NCBI GenBank assembly: GCA_000310025.1
Contig: FN648038.1
Coordinates: 252,442-316,441, forward strand
DNA length: 64,000 nt
Source of the DNA: Ectocarpus siliculosus
Taxonomy: Eukaryota > Sar > Phaeophyceae > Ectocarpales > Ectocarpaceae
Direction of reading: 5' to 3'
This document shows, piece after piece, positions 1 through 11,700 of this stretch. The translations under genes and the position numbers were made by a program. The notes beneath the pieces were generated by a model. The model was not told the DNA's origin, ran no database searches, and saw only the letters and a list, made by a program, of their open reading frames with translations. Position 1 is the first letter of the stretch; each line of letters starts with the position of its first letter.

Positions 1-270
1 CAAGATAGCCTCTAGCAATCAGGCTACACGAGAATTCTGTCTGTTTTCATCTTCGTGGTATCTTTCGCGTTACCCTTGGAAGATGAGGTCCACGCCCGCC
101 ACCAAGACATACCAACTCGTATTTGCTCGTAACCGCAGGTGGTGGGGGTCCTGGAAGATGGACGAACGTACGCGACCGAGCTCGTTCAGAGTCGCAAGCC
201 AGGAGAGGGGGCCGTGGCGCAATGGGAACACGAACTGGTCAGTCGGTATCGTGATATGTAGTTGTTTCAG
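1..270. other. Left edge, probably 5' part of the U-box-like gene
   Basis: No complete exon can be fixed here. An ATG at 83 opens a short frame that could end at a donor-like AG|GTGG at 138/139, but its phase does not join the first secure exon at 271, so I do not include it. The true start of the neighbouring gene is either here or left of the window. Confidence 0.4.
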
Positions 271-3200
271 CAGAGCCTTTGGAGAGGAAGTTTAAGCTTA
301 TTCGTGATGGACCACTAGCAGATGCCCTTCACAGGGCATTCGCGAGAAATGAGGGAACAAGGCGGGGAACAAGGCGTTCTAGCCCCCAACCCTTTTTACA
401 AGGTGGAGTTTATCGAGAAACTCTCATGCCCTTTAACTTACCAACTCGGTCTCCATCGCTGAAACAGATCTGCCGACAGCACGAGAAGCCGTTGGTTCTA
501 CAGTTGTGCCGCCTTGTACGGGGCTTCACGCACCCCGCATCGTACTTTGCGGGCGACGGCAACCCATCCTCGAGCAAGAATCGTCGCCACAGCCGGGGCA
601 CCAACGGGGGAAATCGGCAAGACTTAGCTCTATTCTCGGTGGACGAGTTCAGCGCAGAAATGGTACGGGTGATCCGTGCCCAGTATTGCCTGAATGTCAT
701 GAACAACACGAGCTCGGGGCCACGACGAAGTTCGTCGACATATTGGACGAAATGTTTTGTACCCAATGACGCTGGCGGCCCGATCCCTCCACCAGTGTCC
801 ACCAACACCAGATTTTATGATCTCGCACCAACCGGGGAATGGTTGAGGTCGTTACAGTTCGATTGTCCAGGCCTGCACAGAATAAAATACGGAGTTGGGT
901 TCTCGGTGGCCGGCCACGTACACGGCTTGATGCCGCTTACCACCGGTGTTCCACTGGTTCTTGTATCCCCCGATGTTGTTCGAAAACGTTCAGGATAGTC
1001 TTCTGGAGATTACTCTTCGCTCGAGGGTCATCGAGAAGCTGTCGGTGGCCCTTGATGCGTGCCTCTTCTGTACACAGTACGGCCAGGAGGCGTGTCCAGG
1101 GATGGACGAGGATGGAACGGCAAAGGAAGTGAGTTTTGGTTCCAGGCTGCCTACGATGCACACGGGGCATCAGCTGCGCCACAATAGTTGGCCGTACCCT
1201 AGCGGACGGAGCAGTTGAGTTGTGCGGAATCGATTGCCCTTGAGACAAGACTCTCGTCCCAAGAAATTGCACACTTCCCCCCATGACCTGGTTTTTGTTT
1301 CGGTGACAACACCTATACCTATTGGAAAGATATCCACGAATCGGAATGCGTTGATTCGGCTGAATAGACGGGGCTGGTTCAGACCCGGTGGGGACTACAG
1401 CCCGGCCCAACGCGAACGAGGATACCTACAAAGACGTATCACGTGGTTTGACTGGCTTGGTTTTTAAATTCATTCTTGGTTGGTGCTCCGAAGTATCATT
1501 TTTCGGCCTTGCAGGTCATCTCGGAGCGACGGGCTTTTAAAGCAAAACTTGTCGAACATGTCACGTTCGACATCGGGCATTCTAGTGCCAGCCTTGTTCG
1601 TGCCTAGCGTGCTGTCGCGTTGTTGTCCGGGTCATTTATGTACGCTGGTGGCGTCTGGCCACGGAAAGCCATCATCCGCGTCAGTTGGATCATTGCGGAT
1701 GCTGGACAGCATAGAGCAGAGGTCGGAATAGGTTTATGTGAAGGTTGACCAGTGCCATTGAGGAGCGCGATCTCTTTGGCACAAATCGACTGAGGATACC
1801 CCTCCTGAGGAATGATACTCTTGTAGTCAGAGAACGTCTTACCATACCGGTGAGCCTAAGCAAAAGAAACGGCTACACTTTAGCAGCCCATTGCTGTACG
1901 ACCCTGCTGTGCAACCCATCGAACACGACAATAACAGGAGAGCCATTGGGACGGCAACAGAAGTCTGGACAGCATAGCCAGGGACGACGGTAACGGTGGC
2001 TGTGGCAAACATGAGCAAAGCCGAGTACCGTTAGAGGACAGCGACCACCTTGCGGTGCACTCTGTGCACATCTTCATGCAGAACCTGTACCACTACGCTA
2101 CACAGAACACGGTGCGGTGCAAAATCAGTACTAACCACTCTCGGATATATAAATTCCTCGCCATCTAGGAGCACGTCAGCTTCTTGGAAGCACAACTTTG
2201 ACTAACGCGCAAATTGCAACGTGGGGGCGGTGCCTTGGCGTTGTTGTTGGGAACCTCGTCCAAGATACATTGGGTAAGCCTGATGTAGGAACGAAGATAT
2301 CGGAGCCCGACGAAGGAAGTTGTGCAACGTCTCAGCACCTCGTGCCCTGAAAGACAGGGATTTGCCACCATAAACTGACCGGAATGTTTTGGACAACTTG
2401 GCTGCGCGATGGGCTGTCACGTGACGGGGTCGAAAACAACATTGCGCGACATACCTCCTCACTCTCTTAACCTTATATCCACCATTGAGTTTAGCAAGGC
2501 ATGCCGTTGGCGTCAGTGAATAACACTGTCCTTTCGAACCTACGGGGGAAACGTAAAAATACTCACTCGCCTTGAACTGTGTGTGCTGGCAGGACTTTTA
2601 TCGCCAGCACATGCTGAGCGATACGTTGCTAGTGCCGAGGCTAGTCTTACCCTACCTGGATCAGTGCGTGCGACAGGCTCGACTTTTGTGTCACAGGTGA
2701 CAGCAGTAACTTTCCACAGATACCACGCGCTGAGTAGAGTATCCCTCCTCGTGTGGGTTTGCGTCACTCGCATGCGTCGTATTGAATTATGTTCGGAAAG
2801 GGTGTGCGTTCTCGCGGTGTTGGGTCGTTGTACTGCAATGTGGGTTCTGTCGGGCGAGTTCTGATTGTCCAAGCGCTTCTTGCCACATGGATTTTTCGAT
2901 TCTTGCTCAGCGCTGCTGCCCCGCTTGTAACCACCAGGGGAAGCCCCCCCCGCACAACAACGTGCATCGTTGATGAGGTGTTTGGTTCGGAATGCAAGCA
3001 ACGAACGACCGGCTGGAACGACCTCTGGCCCTGCTCATGTTTCTTACAGGAGAGGTCCATCTAAAAACAGTCAGTCTGCGAACGGATGGGTTGACGAAGG
3101 AACTAGCGCCATAGGTCAGGAAGAGGGAGAGGATGGCTGTAGACACCGTACGGCCGGAGTCGAGGCTGCGCTGGCCCAAGGGATTGCGTCGAGCTTGAGA

Positions 3201-6200
3201 ACTTTGGTCATTGCGTCATTTCGCGCGCCCCCAAATAAATTCGTCCTAGGTGAGGCCAAGAAGGAAGGTAAAGGAAGTAGAACATTGGACGATATTCTCC
3301 AAGAGAATACGGAACGAAGACGGGGTCGTGCTTATTCCCATAATGAACCGTACACCACCAATTGTGGTCTGGGGAAAACGGGAAAAATCATTATTGCCGT
3401 TGGCATATCACGTTGCAGATGTATGCTACGGTCTTAGGGCAGCTTCTGGAATAACACGAAGAATCGAGAAAGTTTTGCACATGGTGTGTGCGGCGCTCGG
3501 CACGTTGGATTGCTGGTAAGATGTGAATGGTAGGGGGTGCTGCGTTCTCTCGTAATCTATCCTCGGCGTAACCGCCCCGGGTATGTTCTTGTCGCGCGCT
3601 TGTGTGACGTTTGAACATGCAGGACTGATGCAGAGACTCAATCCCACCGGGTCCCTGCTTCGAGCCCGGCCGTTTGTTGCCCGGCACGACTACATCTTCA
3701 CCCTGCTGTGCCTCTTGAACGTCAACATGGGCGCCCTTAACAACGGGGCTCTATTAGTAGGGAACGGGGAATCAATGAGAGTCGCAGAGGAAGACAGGGC
3801 CACGGGTACGAGCGTTATCGGAGAAACAGCCATGGATTTTTCCTTGGAGATGGTGCTGGCGCAGGGCTTGATGGACGATATGGCAGGCGTGTTTCAGGAG
3901 GTGAAACAAATGCAGATCTTTTTGACAGACGCAATGAAACAAAGGCTTATCGGTATAATAGGGCTGGAGTCGTTCTCGTCGGTATTGTAAGGGACCGAAT
4001 GGAATTGTACAAGACACGGTTCCGAGAGGACACATGAACATTCTTGTTGTCAGGACATTATTGAAGCGCAAACGGCATCTTCACCATCGCCGTCAAACAA
4101 CTGACAGGTTTTAGCTCTTGTCCGGGTCGAGTTGCGAGTTGGTGTTTTTTTGTCATTGTAGCTTGAGCGGGTTCTGCCATCTTTGGCTGCTCTACACCAA
4201 TAAGTTCTAACCAACCTCGCTGGACATGAAACTGCACTTCAGATGTCTTCGGAAGCTAAACGGCGTGTGGTGCAGAGGGTGACCAAGTCGGGAGCCTTAC
4301 CAGTCTCCCGCGACGCCCCCGGCTACTCGGCAGTCCTTAAACTGTTAGGGGTCACGGATTCCAGCCTAGACTGTGGCGAACAGGGGGCGAACTCGACCGG
4401 AAATACTGGAAGGGCAGGTGAAGCTTCTATTGTGCAGTCCGAGATTTCTGTCGAGCATGAACAACTTATCATCCTGACGATGGGTAGCGTTTTGAAGAGG
4501 AAATCATGATATCAAGGGTAAAGAAGCACTGATGGCGGCAACTTCTATATCACGTACGTACTGGCTGAACTTTGTTTCCTAGCCGTGGCGCCAAGCCCAC
4601 GTCAATATTGAACTGTTTTTTTTTTACGAATGTCTAGTGGGGGGGGGGGCGACCGACCGGCAGGGGCGCTGGAGAGCCGGCTTAGGAGTGGCGAGGAGTG
4701 TTGTTTATCACATGACTAGGGTCGCTTGGGGGGGTTCAACGAGTTTGTACGTTCTGGAAAACCATCAGCTTGAGGGTTGTTTTTCGTCACCGCCCATTGA
4801 ACATTGTTTGCGGTTGCTTGTTCCATTCGCTTTGGTTGGGGCACTTAGTCTGCTGAAATGACCATGGAAGCAACTTGTGAAACAAGCAGTAAGGAATAGG
4901 TCATCCAAGCAAATGCATTCCTGCGGTAAGTGGGAATCCAATGAATATGGGTGTTGATTGCGGGACGTGCGTTATTTTCCGGTGACCAGAGAGTAAAAAC
5001 TGTCGGGCGGGAGAGGACTGGGCGTCCGATCGCAAGACGGCCAAGAACGAGGCGGAGGCAAGGACGCGAAAGCTCAGCAGAGCATTCATGGCTGGCGCAG
5101 GTAAGAACGGCACGCGTGCGGCAGAACGCAATCAAAGGTGCCCGAACTAGAGTCCTGTCGCGATCTACGCCAGTAAGTAGGCCGACGCAATAGCCCCCGT
5201 CCATCACAGGTACGCAGTACTTCATCTGAGGCCGGTGGATTGCCTGTCACAAGGTTTTCCTGGACCAAACCTTGATCGTCCACTTTTCTTTCGAGGTCTA
5301 CCAAAATCCATGTTCGTATTGCATGGAACGACGACAAAAATGCACGGCCTAGACGAAGTTGCATCTTCCCTGCTATTCGTATTCTACAATGACTTCGTCC
5401 CGTTGCGCCCAAAAAAGGGGGGCTGTTAGTTGTAACAGACTATGCTCCTTCCCTACTCGACCCCTCACTGTCTTGGTTAAACCAGGAAGCGCCGACAACA
5501 TCGAAGCCGAACGAAAGGCGGCCGGAAATGGCAATGCCTTCGTGCCCACCGAACGCGATCATAAGTTGCAGAAACACCACGACGAGGACGGACAATCAGG
5601 GCATTCGGTTGGGAAGACAAGCGGTGGTGAAGCAAAGGTCGACAACGCCGCTATTTCGGGGCATGGGGGTCAGGGGGCAGACAAGGGTGTGAGAAGAGGG
5701 CTCGCGTCTCTCGGAGATCTACCCTCGCTCGGGAGGAGGATTGTAAGATGACGATCTCTGTTTCCCGCTATCACAAGGTTTTCAATGTTTTTGGGTTCTA
5801 TGCAGAAATTCAGAAATGAAACCCCTTCGTTGTCGAGCTCCTAGGCTTAGTCAATTCGGTGGTGCGAGTGCTAGTAGGATTCACATGCGTGTGGACTCAG
5901 GGAGGTACATGCACACGAGAAGTGTAGCACCAAGGGGTGCAACACTTTCGGAAGTGTACCAACGCACTCTGTCGCCACCCTACGCTTCCGTCCCATCCGT
6001 CGCGCTATGTGAAGGACCCTGGCACCCTAGCGGACCTTAAGCAGCAAAGGGTCAGAGTGAATCTCGATCTTCCAAGGAACGCCTTGTCGTCGAGGCTCAA
6101 ACCAGCCTGTGACGGGAGCCATGCGGACGGCTCTCGGACTGCCAGATCGTCGAGAGGCCACAACGATGGCAGGGTTGATGGTAATGGGTGGGCAGGCGGG

Positions 6201-7137
6201 GAATCTTGGAGCGGGGGCTCTGGGGATGAAGGTGCACGAGATGGGGGAGGCCCGAAACGTGGGCGGAAGGAGAGATCCGGCAGCCGCAGGGAGGGCAACG
6301 GGGCCGATGGAATGCCCAAAGTGAGTGTTGGTTGAGCTTTCCGAACTCGTCGATGTCGAAAATACCAATGTGGTCGTGGGCTAAATCTGCAAACGCGCAC
6401 AGGCGAGGCGTGTTGCGGTGTCAATGGCCAACAGCCGCTTGTTGAGGGGAACCGCGCTGCTTGGGAGTGTCGGGTCGGAAATGAAACCGAATCAGCCCTT
6501 TCTATATCTTCTTGCTGTCGTCTCAACCGACTAGGAGTTCCTGTGCGCCATCAACGGCCACATGATGAAGCTGCCAGTCAGGTCGCCACACGGGCATGTG
6601 TTCGAGCTTTCTACCATCTTGCTGTGGCTTGAATCCAGGGGGCGGGTGTGCCCGTTTTCCGGAAAGCCGTTGAGCAAAGGTAAGGATATGGGGCAAGGCA
6701 TGTTTTTCTGCTGCCACAGACGCAATCTACGGCTGTTCATTTCCACGAAAACCGATATGAAGCCAACGTATGGTGTCCATTTTGTTCCGTTTTCTTTAAA
6801 AGGTGCCTGGGGTTTATCGCCAGGAAGGTAACAAGTCGTAGGCGTGGGTTCAAGGCAAGCATGCCACGATGTGAACTGTTCGCCAGTGAATACTTCTCTT
6901 TCCAACTAGTCTTAAAAGTGACACCGCCCCCTCCATTCTCAGCATTGTTTCGTCCACCCAATACCTCAAGTTTTCAGCGGTGAAAAGGACCACCCCCTCT
7001 TTGCCTGGTGTTTCCTGGCAGAGGAGCTGGTACCCGAAGAAGAGCTGAGAACACGGATAATGCGGTGGCGCATAGAAAAAACTGATGTCGGCATTGACCG
7101 TCGCGGGCTTGAGGACGACGACATCTACGACTTTTGA
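271..7137 (+). CDS. Uncharacterised helical protein with C-terminal U-box-like domain (5' partial)
   Basis: Seventeen exons join with consistent phases and GT-AG borders: 271-402, 468-758, 871-905, 994-1128, 1938-2111, 2180-2273, 2495-2511 (a 17-nt guess), 2593-2696, 3050-3249, 3419-3483, 3634-3900, 4243-4417, 4990-5100, 5486-5742, 6045-6320, 6535-6679, 7022-7137. They give about 863 residues, open at the N-terminus. The last two exons carry a U-box pattern: FLCAINGHMM, PVRSPHGHVFE, WLESRGRVCP, PLSKEEL, then ELRTRIMRW. U-boxes recruit E2 enzymes for ubiquitin transfer and lack zinc ligands, as here. Upstream is a charged Gly/Ser/Arg linker (exons 14-15) and before it Leu-rich helical stretches, for example in exon 8 and exon 11 (DYIFTLLCLLNVNMG), that could be armadillo-like. 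I do not recognise the helical part. E3 activity is inferred. Exons 1-3 and the 17-nt exon are the least certain. Confidence 0.72.
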
Positions 7138-8754
7138 GTTGAAGTTTTTTTGTGCTTGAGAAGGATCACAATCGCACGGTTCACGACCTACTCTGTCAAG
7201 TCGCCTGTTGCGACGACATGAAAAATTGATAGATGTAGACAGTGTGGTCTCGTACGTTACAGTCTTCTTGACTGGTATGGCCGTAGCTTGTCTTGTATGC
7301 GTAACTCGGGCAAAGATTTTGAGTTTAGGGTAACGTGAGGTAGTGGATCTGTGGACGACTGATTAACAAAGGGCATAGCGCACGACCCGCAAAACAACAC
7401 CAGTTCATGTGCATCCGGCGGTCTGGATTTACTACAACCAATCGGAAGACGCCCTCCACCATCAGCCCTAGCGGCGACACCACTAAAGTGCTGTACAGTC
7501 CAAGCCCCAATATTACCACGACGACGGCCGTCAGCCCCAATCTTCCGCTCGCAGTTGCTCCCCTGTTCTCGTCTAGGTGTCTCTGTGCATTTTGCAATAG
7601 TCCATACCCACCGCGGGACGCCGTTGGCCCATGGACTACTGTCTAACCGGTACATAGCAACTTTTCACATGTAGCGAAGCATGAAGAGCCACCACCAAGG
7701 GCATGATCAGGTTTGTCGTTTCGCAATGGAGACTCGTCGATCGAGGCGAACCGCCGAGCTCGCCAATTTTTTTCTCGAGCTGTCTAATCAGCCCCCACCT
7801 CACCGGGAAGTCCCAGCTGGGTCGAGGTCCGCCCGACATTCATAACAGACAAGGTGCAGCGGTGTACCTTCCTACCTTGCTCACGAACAGAATGTCTGAC
7901 ACACCTGGTGTGTTTGCTAAAAAAAGTGTCGGGGAAGTGTCCTTAGGGTTGATGCCTGTACATTCTGCGAGCCATCACGCCTGCCTGTGAAAAAAAAGTT
8001 CCTTGCCCTTGACCGAGGAAGATTCCTGAATTTTGGTTAGGCACTTGGAGGCACGACTATCCAATTGGAGAGGCATATCCAGTTTCTATACTGCAGCTAT
8101 TGTTGGTGTATGGAACGCCTACATCGGTACCGGTAGTCAGGAGAGAATCCCCAACAGGTAGGTGGCCCCATTCTTGGCAGCACGAAGTACAAGGCGGTGA
8201 GTGGGCGATATCGCGGGTCCTTTCACCCCGATCCATCCCGACCATGATTTTTTTTTTCCTTCCAGACTCTCCGGCGGCCCTGGCCATCACGCGTATACAA
8301 TTTTTCAGCAACAGATGAGTTCACGAGCTCTTATTGGAGACCACCTTCCACCGCCGTTGGATACTGACAACGTGAATAATCTGTAAATAATAGTAGGCGG
8401 CCGTGGTGCCCGTTCTCCCACCCATTTTGGTCAGCCCCACAACCCCGACCAGCGCGTCGAAAATCCTAAGTTTCCCACCGACCGCAGCCAACTCTACCGG
8501 TTCCCGGAGCCAGCCTCCCCATTACTCCGTCGTAGCATCCGGGGAGACTGCATTACCAAGCTAAGTAGCTCGAAAATCCGTCAGGATCAATGAGCATGCA
8601 ATGATCATGTGTCGTGCTGGCTGGGGCTCCGCAGAACCTTTGCCATCGCATACGCGCTACAATACGCTCTGCGAAGCCCCTTCGAGCCCGTCCACGTCAC
8701 AGGCTGGGCCAGCAGCACTGCAGCAGGGCAGCAGATAGTGAGTGCACCGATAGG
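7138..8754 (+). other. Intergenic region and upstream region of the DUF482 gene
   Basis: About 1.6 kb between the TGA of the U-box-like gene and the ATG of the DUF482 gene, both on plus. I see no reading frame with convincing exon borders, no RNA gene and no repeat shared with the rest of the window. It should hold the 3' UTR of the first gene and the promoter of the second, but no core promoter element stands out. Confidence 0.5.
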
Positions 8755-11700
8755 ATGAAGCTCCTGTGTGCTGTCCTGTGGACCGCAGTCGTCGCAGGAA
8801 CCCCAGACTTTGCTTCGTGTTTTGTGGCTGGGCCACGCCTCGCACCGCGAGTGTCGGTCGCAGTCAATGCCTTGCTCAAGTGCAGAGCGGAGAACTCCGC
8901 TTTCAGTACCACCTCTAGCAGGAGGATGCGGCGGCGAAGAGTGTTGACAGCTACAGCACAAGGGCCAGGCATGGATATCGACGCGGAAGGGTCCGGGAAG
9001 GAGATTAGAGTGGACATCAAGGGGGGAATCCAGGTGAGGTTTCTGTCCAGTGAAATTTTGAACAAGAACAGAAGTGTGATCATGATCCACTGCTACTGCT
9101 GTAAATATTGTACACATACATACCGTTCGTGTCCTGCTGGCAACTTGCTGGCTGCACCTTGGGTGCTTGGCGTGTCATGATTTAACCCTTGCGTGACTGG
9201 TTTGATTTGACTTGGCTTTTTTCGGCCCGCTCAGCAAATCGACCCCACCGTTTCACTAACGCAAAAAACAGATCAAAATCACGATAAATTTACATGTACA
9301 CATTCCGTACTAAAGATAGAGAGGGGTTACCGTGGAGCCGATGAGTATTCCGTACTAAAGATAGAGAAGGGTTACCGTGGAGCTGATGAGTGTGTGCAAC
9401 CTACAGTACATACAACAGTACTCGTGCGATGTACAGCAGTGCAGTCCCGAAAACCCTGTCCCTTGCGCGAAAAGTGCACAGAGCAAACGCGCTTCCTTGC
9501 ACCCCAAATATTCTGCTCCACACACAACGCAGTCATGACAACCTCAGGCACCGAGGCAGTGCACTAGCACTGGCTCCGGTGTGGGTTGTCTTTGCTCTCC
9601 CTCGCGGACGTGGGACCGGGTTGATCACATGTGGAGGGTCCTGTATTGTACCCTCTCGTGGTATTTGCCGTTTGGATCTTACAGGAGGTAGGCAGGAGTA
9701 GATTGGGTCAGACAGAAAGGACATAATCTGCCCCACCTCAGAGACATTAATGCTGTACAAATGGTAGAGCAATAGTATTGCGTGTACCCCTGTGTGCACA
9801 TTGCCAATATGCGTGCATTTGTGGTGGGCTGCCTCTTGGTCTCTCTGCTGGTCTGTATGGCGTATGTTTTTGTCTCTCATGTATAGGCGAGGAACGCCGG
9901 CGATGTTTTGGCACACAAAGTTATCGCGTATCGTGCCTGTAGTCACATACCAAGGGTTAACAGGTTACGTCGAAGTGCTATTTACAGCTGATGATCGACA
10001 AATATACTCTGCTGTAGTGACCTCCAGTATCCCCGGCCGCGTTGTACGGCCGGGGATACCGGGGCGGGGTAATCACACCCTGGCGACGGCTATGACGCCG
10101 GGGCCACGCCTTCGTCATCTTCCCCCGGCCACGGTGTTGCCGCCGCGGATACTGGAGCGACGTCATCGCACCCTGGCGACGGCTATGCCGCCGAGGCCAC
10201 GCCTACGTGCATGCCGTCAGTCTATGTAGACTAATCCAGTTAAATTGTTTTGTCCTCAGTGAGATCCAAGGTAGTATGCATTTCGCAATCGCTCTCCCCC
10301 GCTTTATGCTGATGCAGTGTTCAAAAGGGCAAGTGACATTTTTTTTGCAAAAACTACAAGGGGTACGATGTTCATACTGTTTACTTCGTATTAATGGGGG
10401 AGAGAAATGGTCGTCGTTGTCTGCGCTTTAATTAATAAATACACATAAACTACCGCCATTGTTTTTCCCCTGTCGAGCGCACAGGTTCAATCACGCTCAA
10501 CCGCCAAGATAAACGCCGACACACGTCGCAAATGATTGGCAGCATCGAGCATAGACGCGCAGTAGACGTTGGCCGTGCCTCCAGACCCACCCAAAGCCAG
10601 TAAGCGTTAGCGCAGCATTGATATCTCACACCCACGGTTGATACAACAGTCCGCCACAGCAATGGTTTTTCCTTTTCGCGGACGGATCCTACCCGCGAAT
10701 TGTGTTGTTTTTTCCCTGTGAAACACACACATGAACCAATGCGCGACTGCCATGATAGACGTCGACAACACGTCGCAAACTATTGGCCGCATCCAGCATA
10801 GACGCGCGCGGTACAGCTTGGCTATACCGGCACACCCTCGTATCTACGCCACTGCACCAGAGCAGCGGTTATCCTTTTAGCGGACGGCAATGGACTCGCC
10901 GCAAGTCACACACGTGTAGTTAGTTCATGCACACAACATATTGATCCGGGGGAAAATTTCACCAACATGTCACAGGAGGAAGGACGTACATCGTCAAACA
11001 CCCGTTCATGAGTCGATCCTTACAGGTGCACAACAACAAGACAACCCAGATTCTCCAAAAAAGGCAATGACCAAGGAAAATTCTCATTTGTGTATATCTC
11101 AAGATGTTGCTTCTCAATATTCCTTGCGGCTTACGGGAGCGTTAGACAAGCGAGGGCTTTGCGTAGATTAACCAAGACGAAAAAATCGCCCTACTGCTGT
11201 AGATTTACGTGTATCGAAATCTGTCTAAATGGCCTGTTGTTGGGGCACGAACATACTGCCTAACACCCGCCTACTGCTACGGATTGAAACTTGTATCTAT
11301 TTCAACGGCAGGTCAACGTCGTCGACTTGTTGCCACCTCTCAGCAATCTAACAAAGTAAAACATTTTTTCCCGCTTACCACACTTCTGCAACCAAAGCCA
11401 GAAACCCATTTTTTTGCCCGCCATGGTTATACAGGGTATCCCGAAGGAATCATGGGACGGGCTTTTGCGACCAGACGAGTCACCATTCTTGGAGCACGAT
11501 TGGCTGTACGCAATGGAGAAGAGCAAGTGCGCCACCGTAGACACAGGTGCATGGGGATGCCTTGGCTGGGGAAATATTCTTCCTCTTGCGGAGTTTTTGC
11601 GGTGCAGCAGCAGTCTTTTTAGTTTCGCGTGACTTCGTGTCCCGAACCTTGAGGCACTTTGTGCTCGTGCTAGCATGCATACGGCTTGGTCCGATTGAGA

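Noticed and set aside
2593-2696. An alternative frame of this exon (GLLSPAHAERYVASAEASL)
   Set aside because: It would match the phase of the previous exon directly, but the chosen frame gives a strongly helical sequence and fits the phase of the next exon at 3050. The point is not fully settled.
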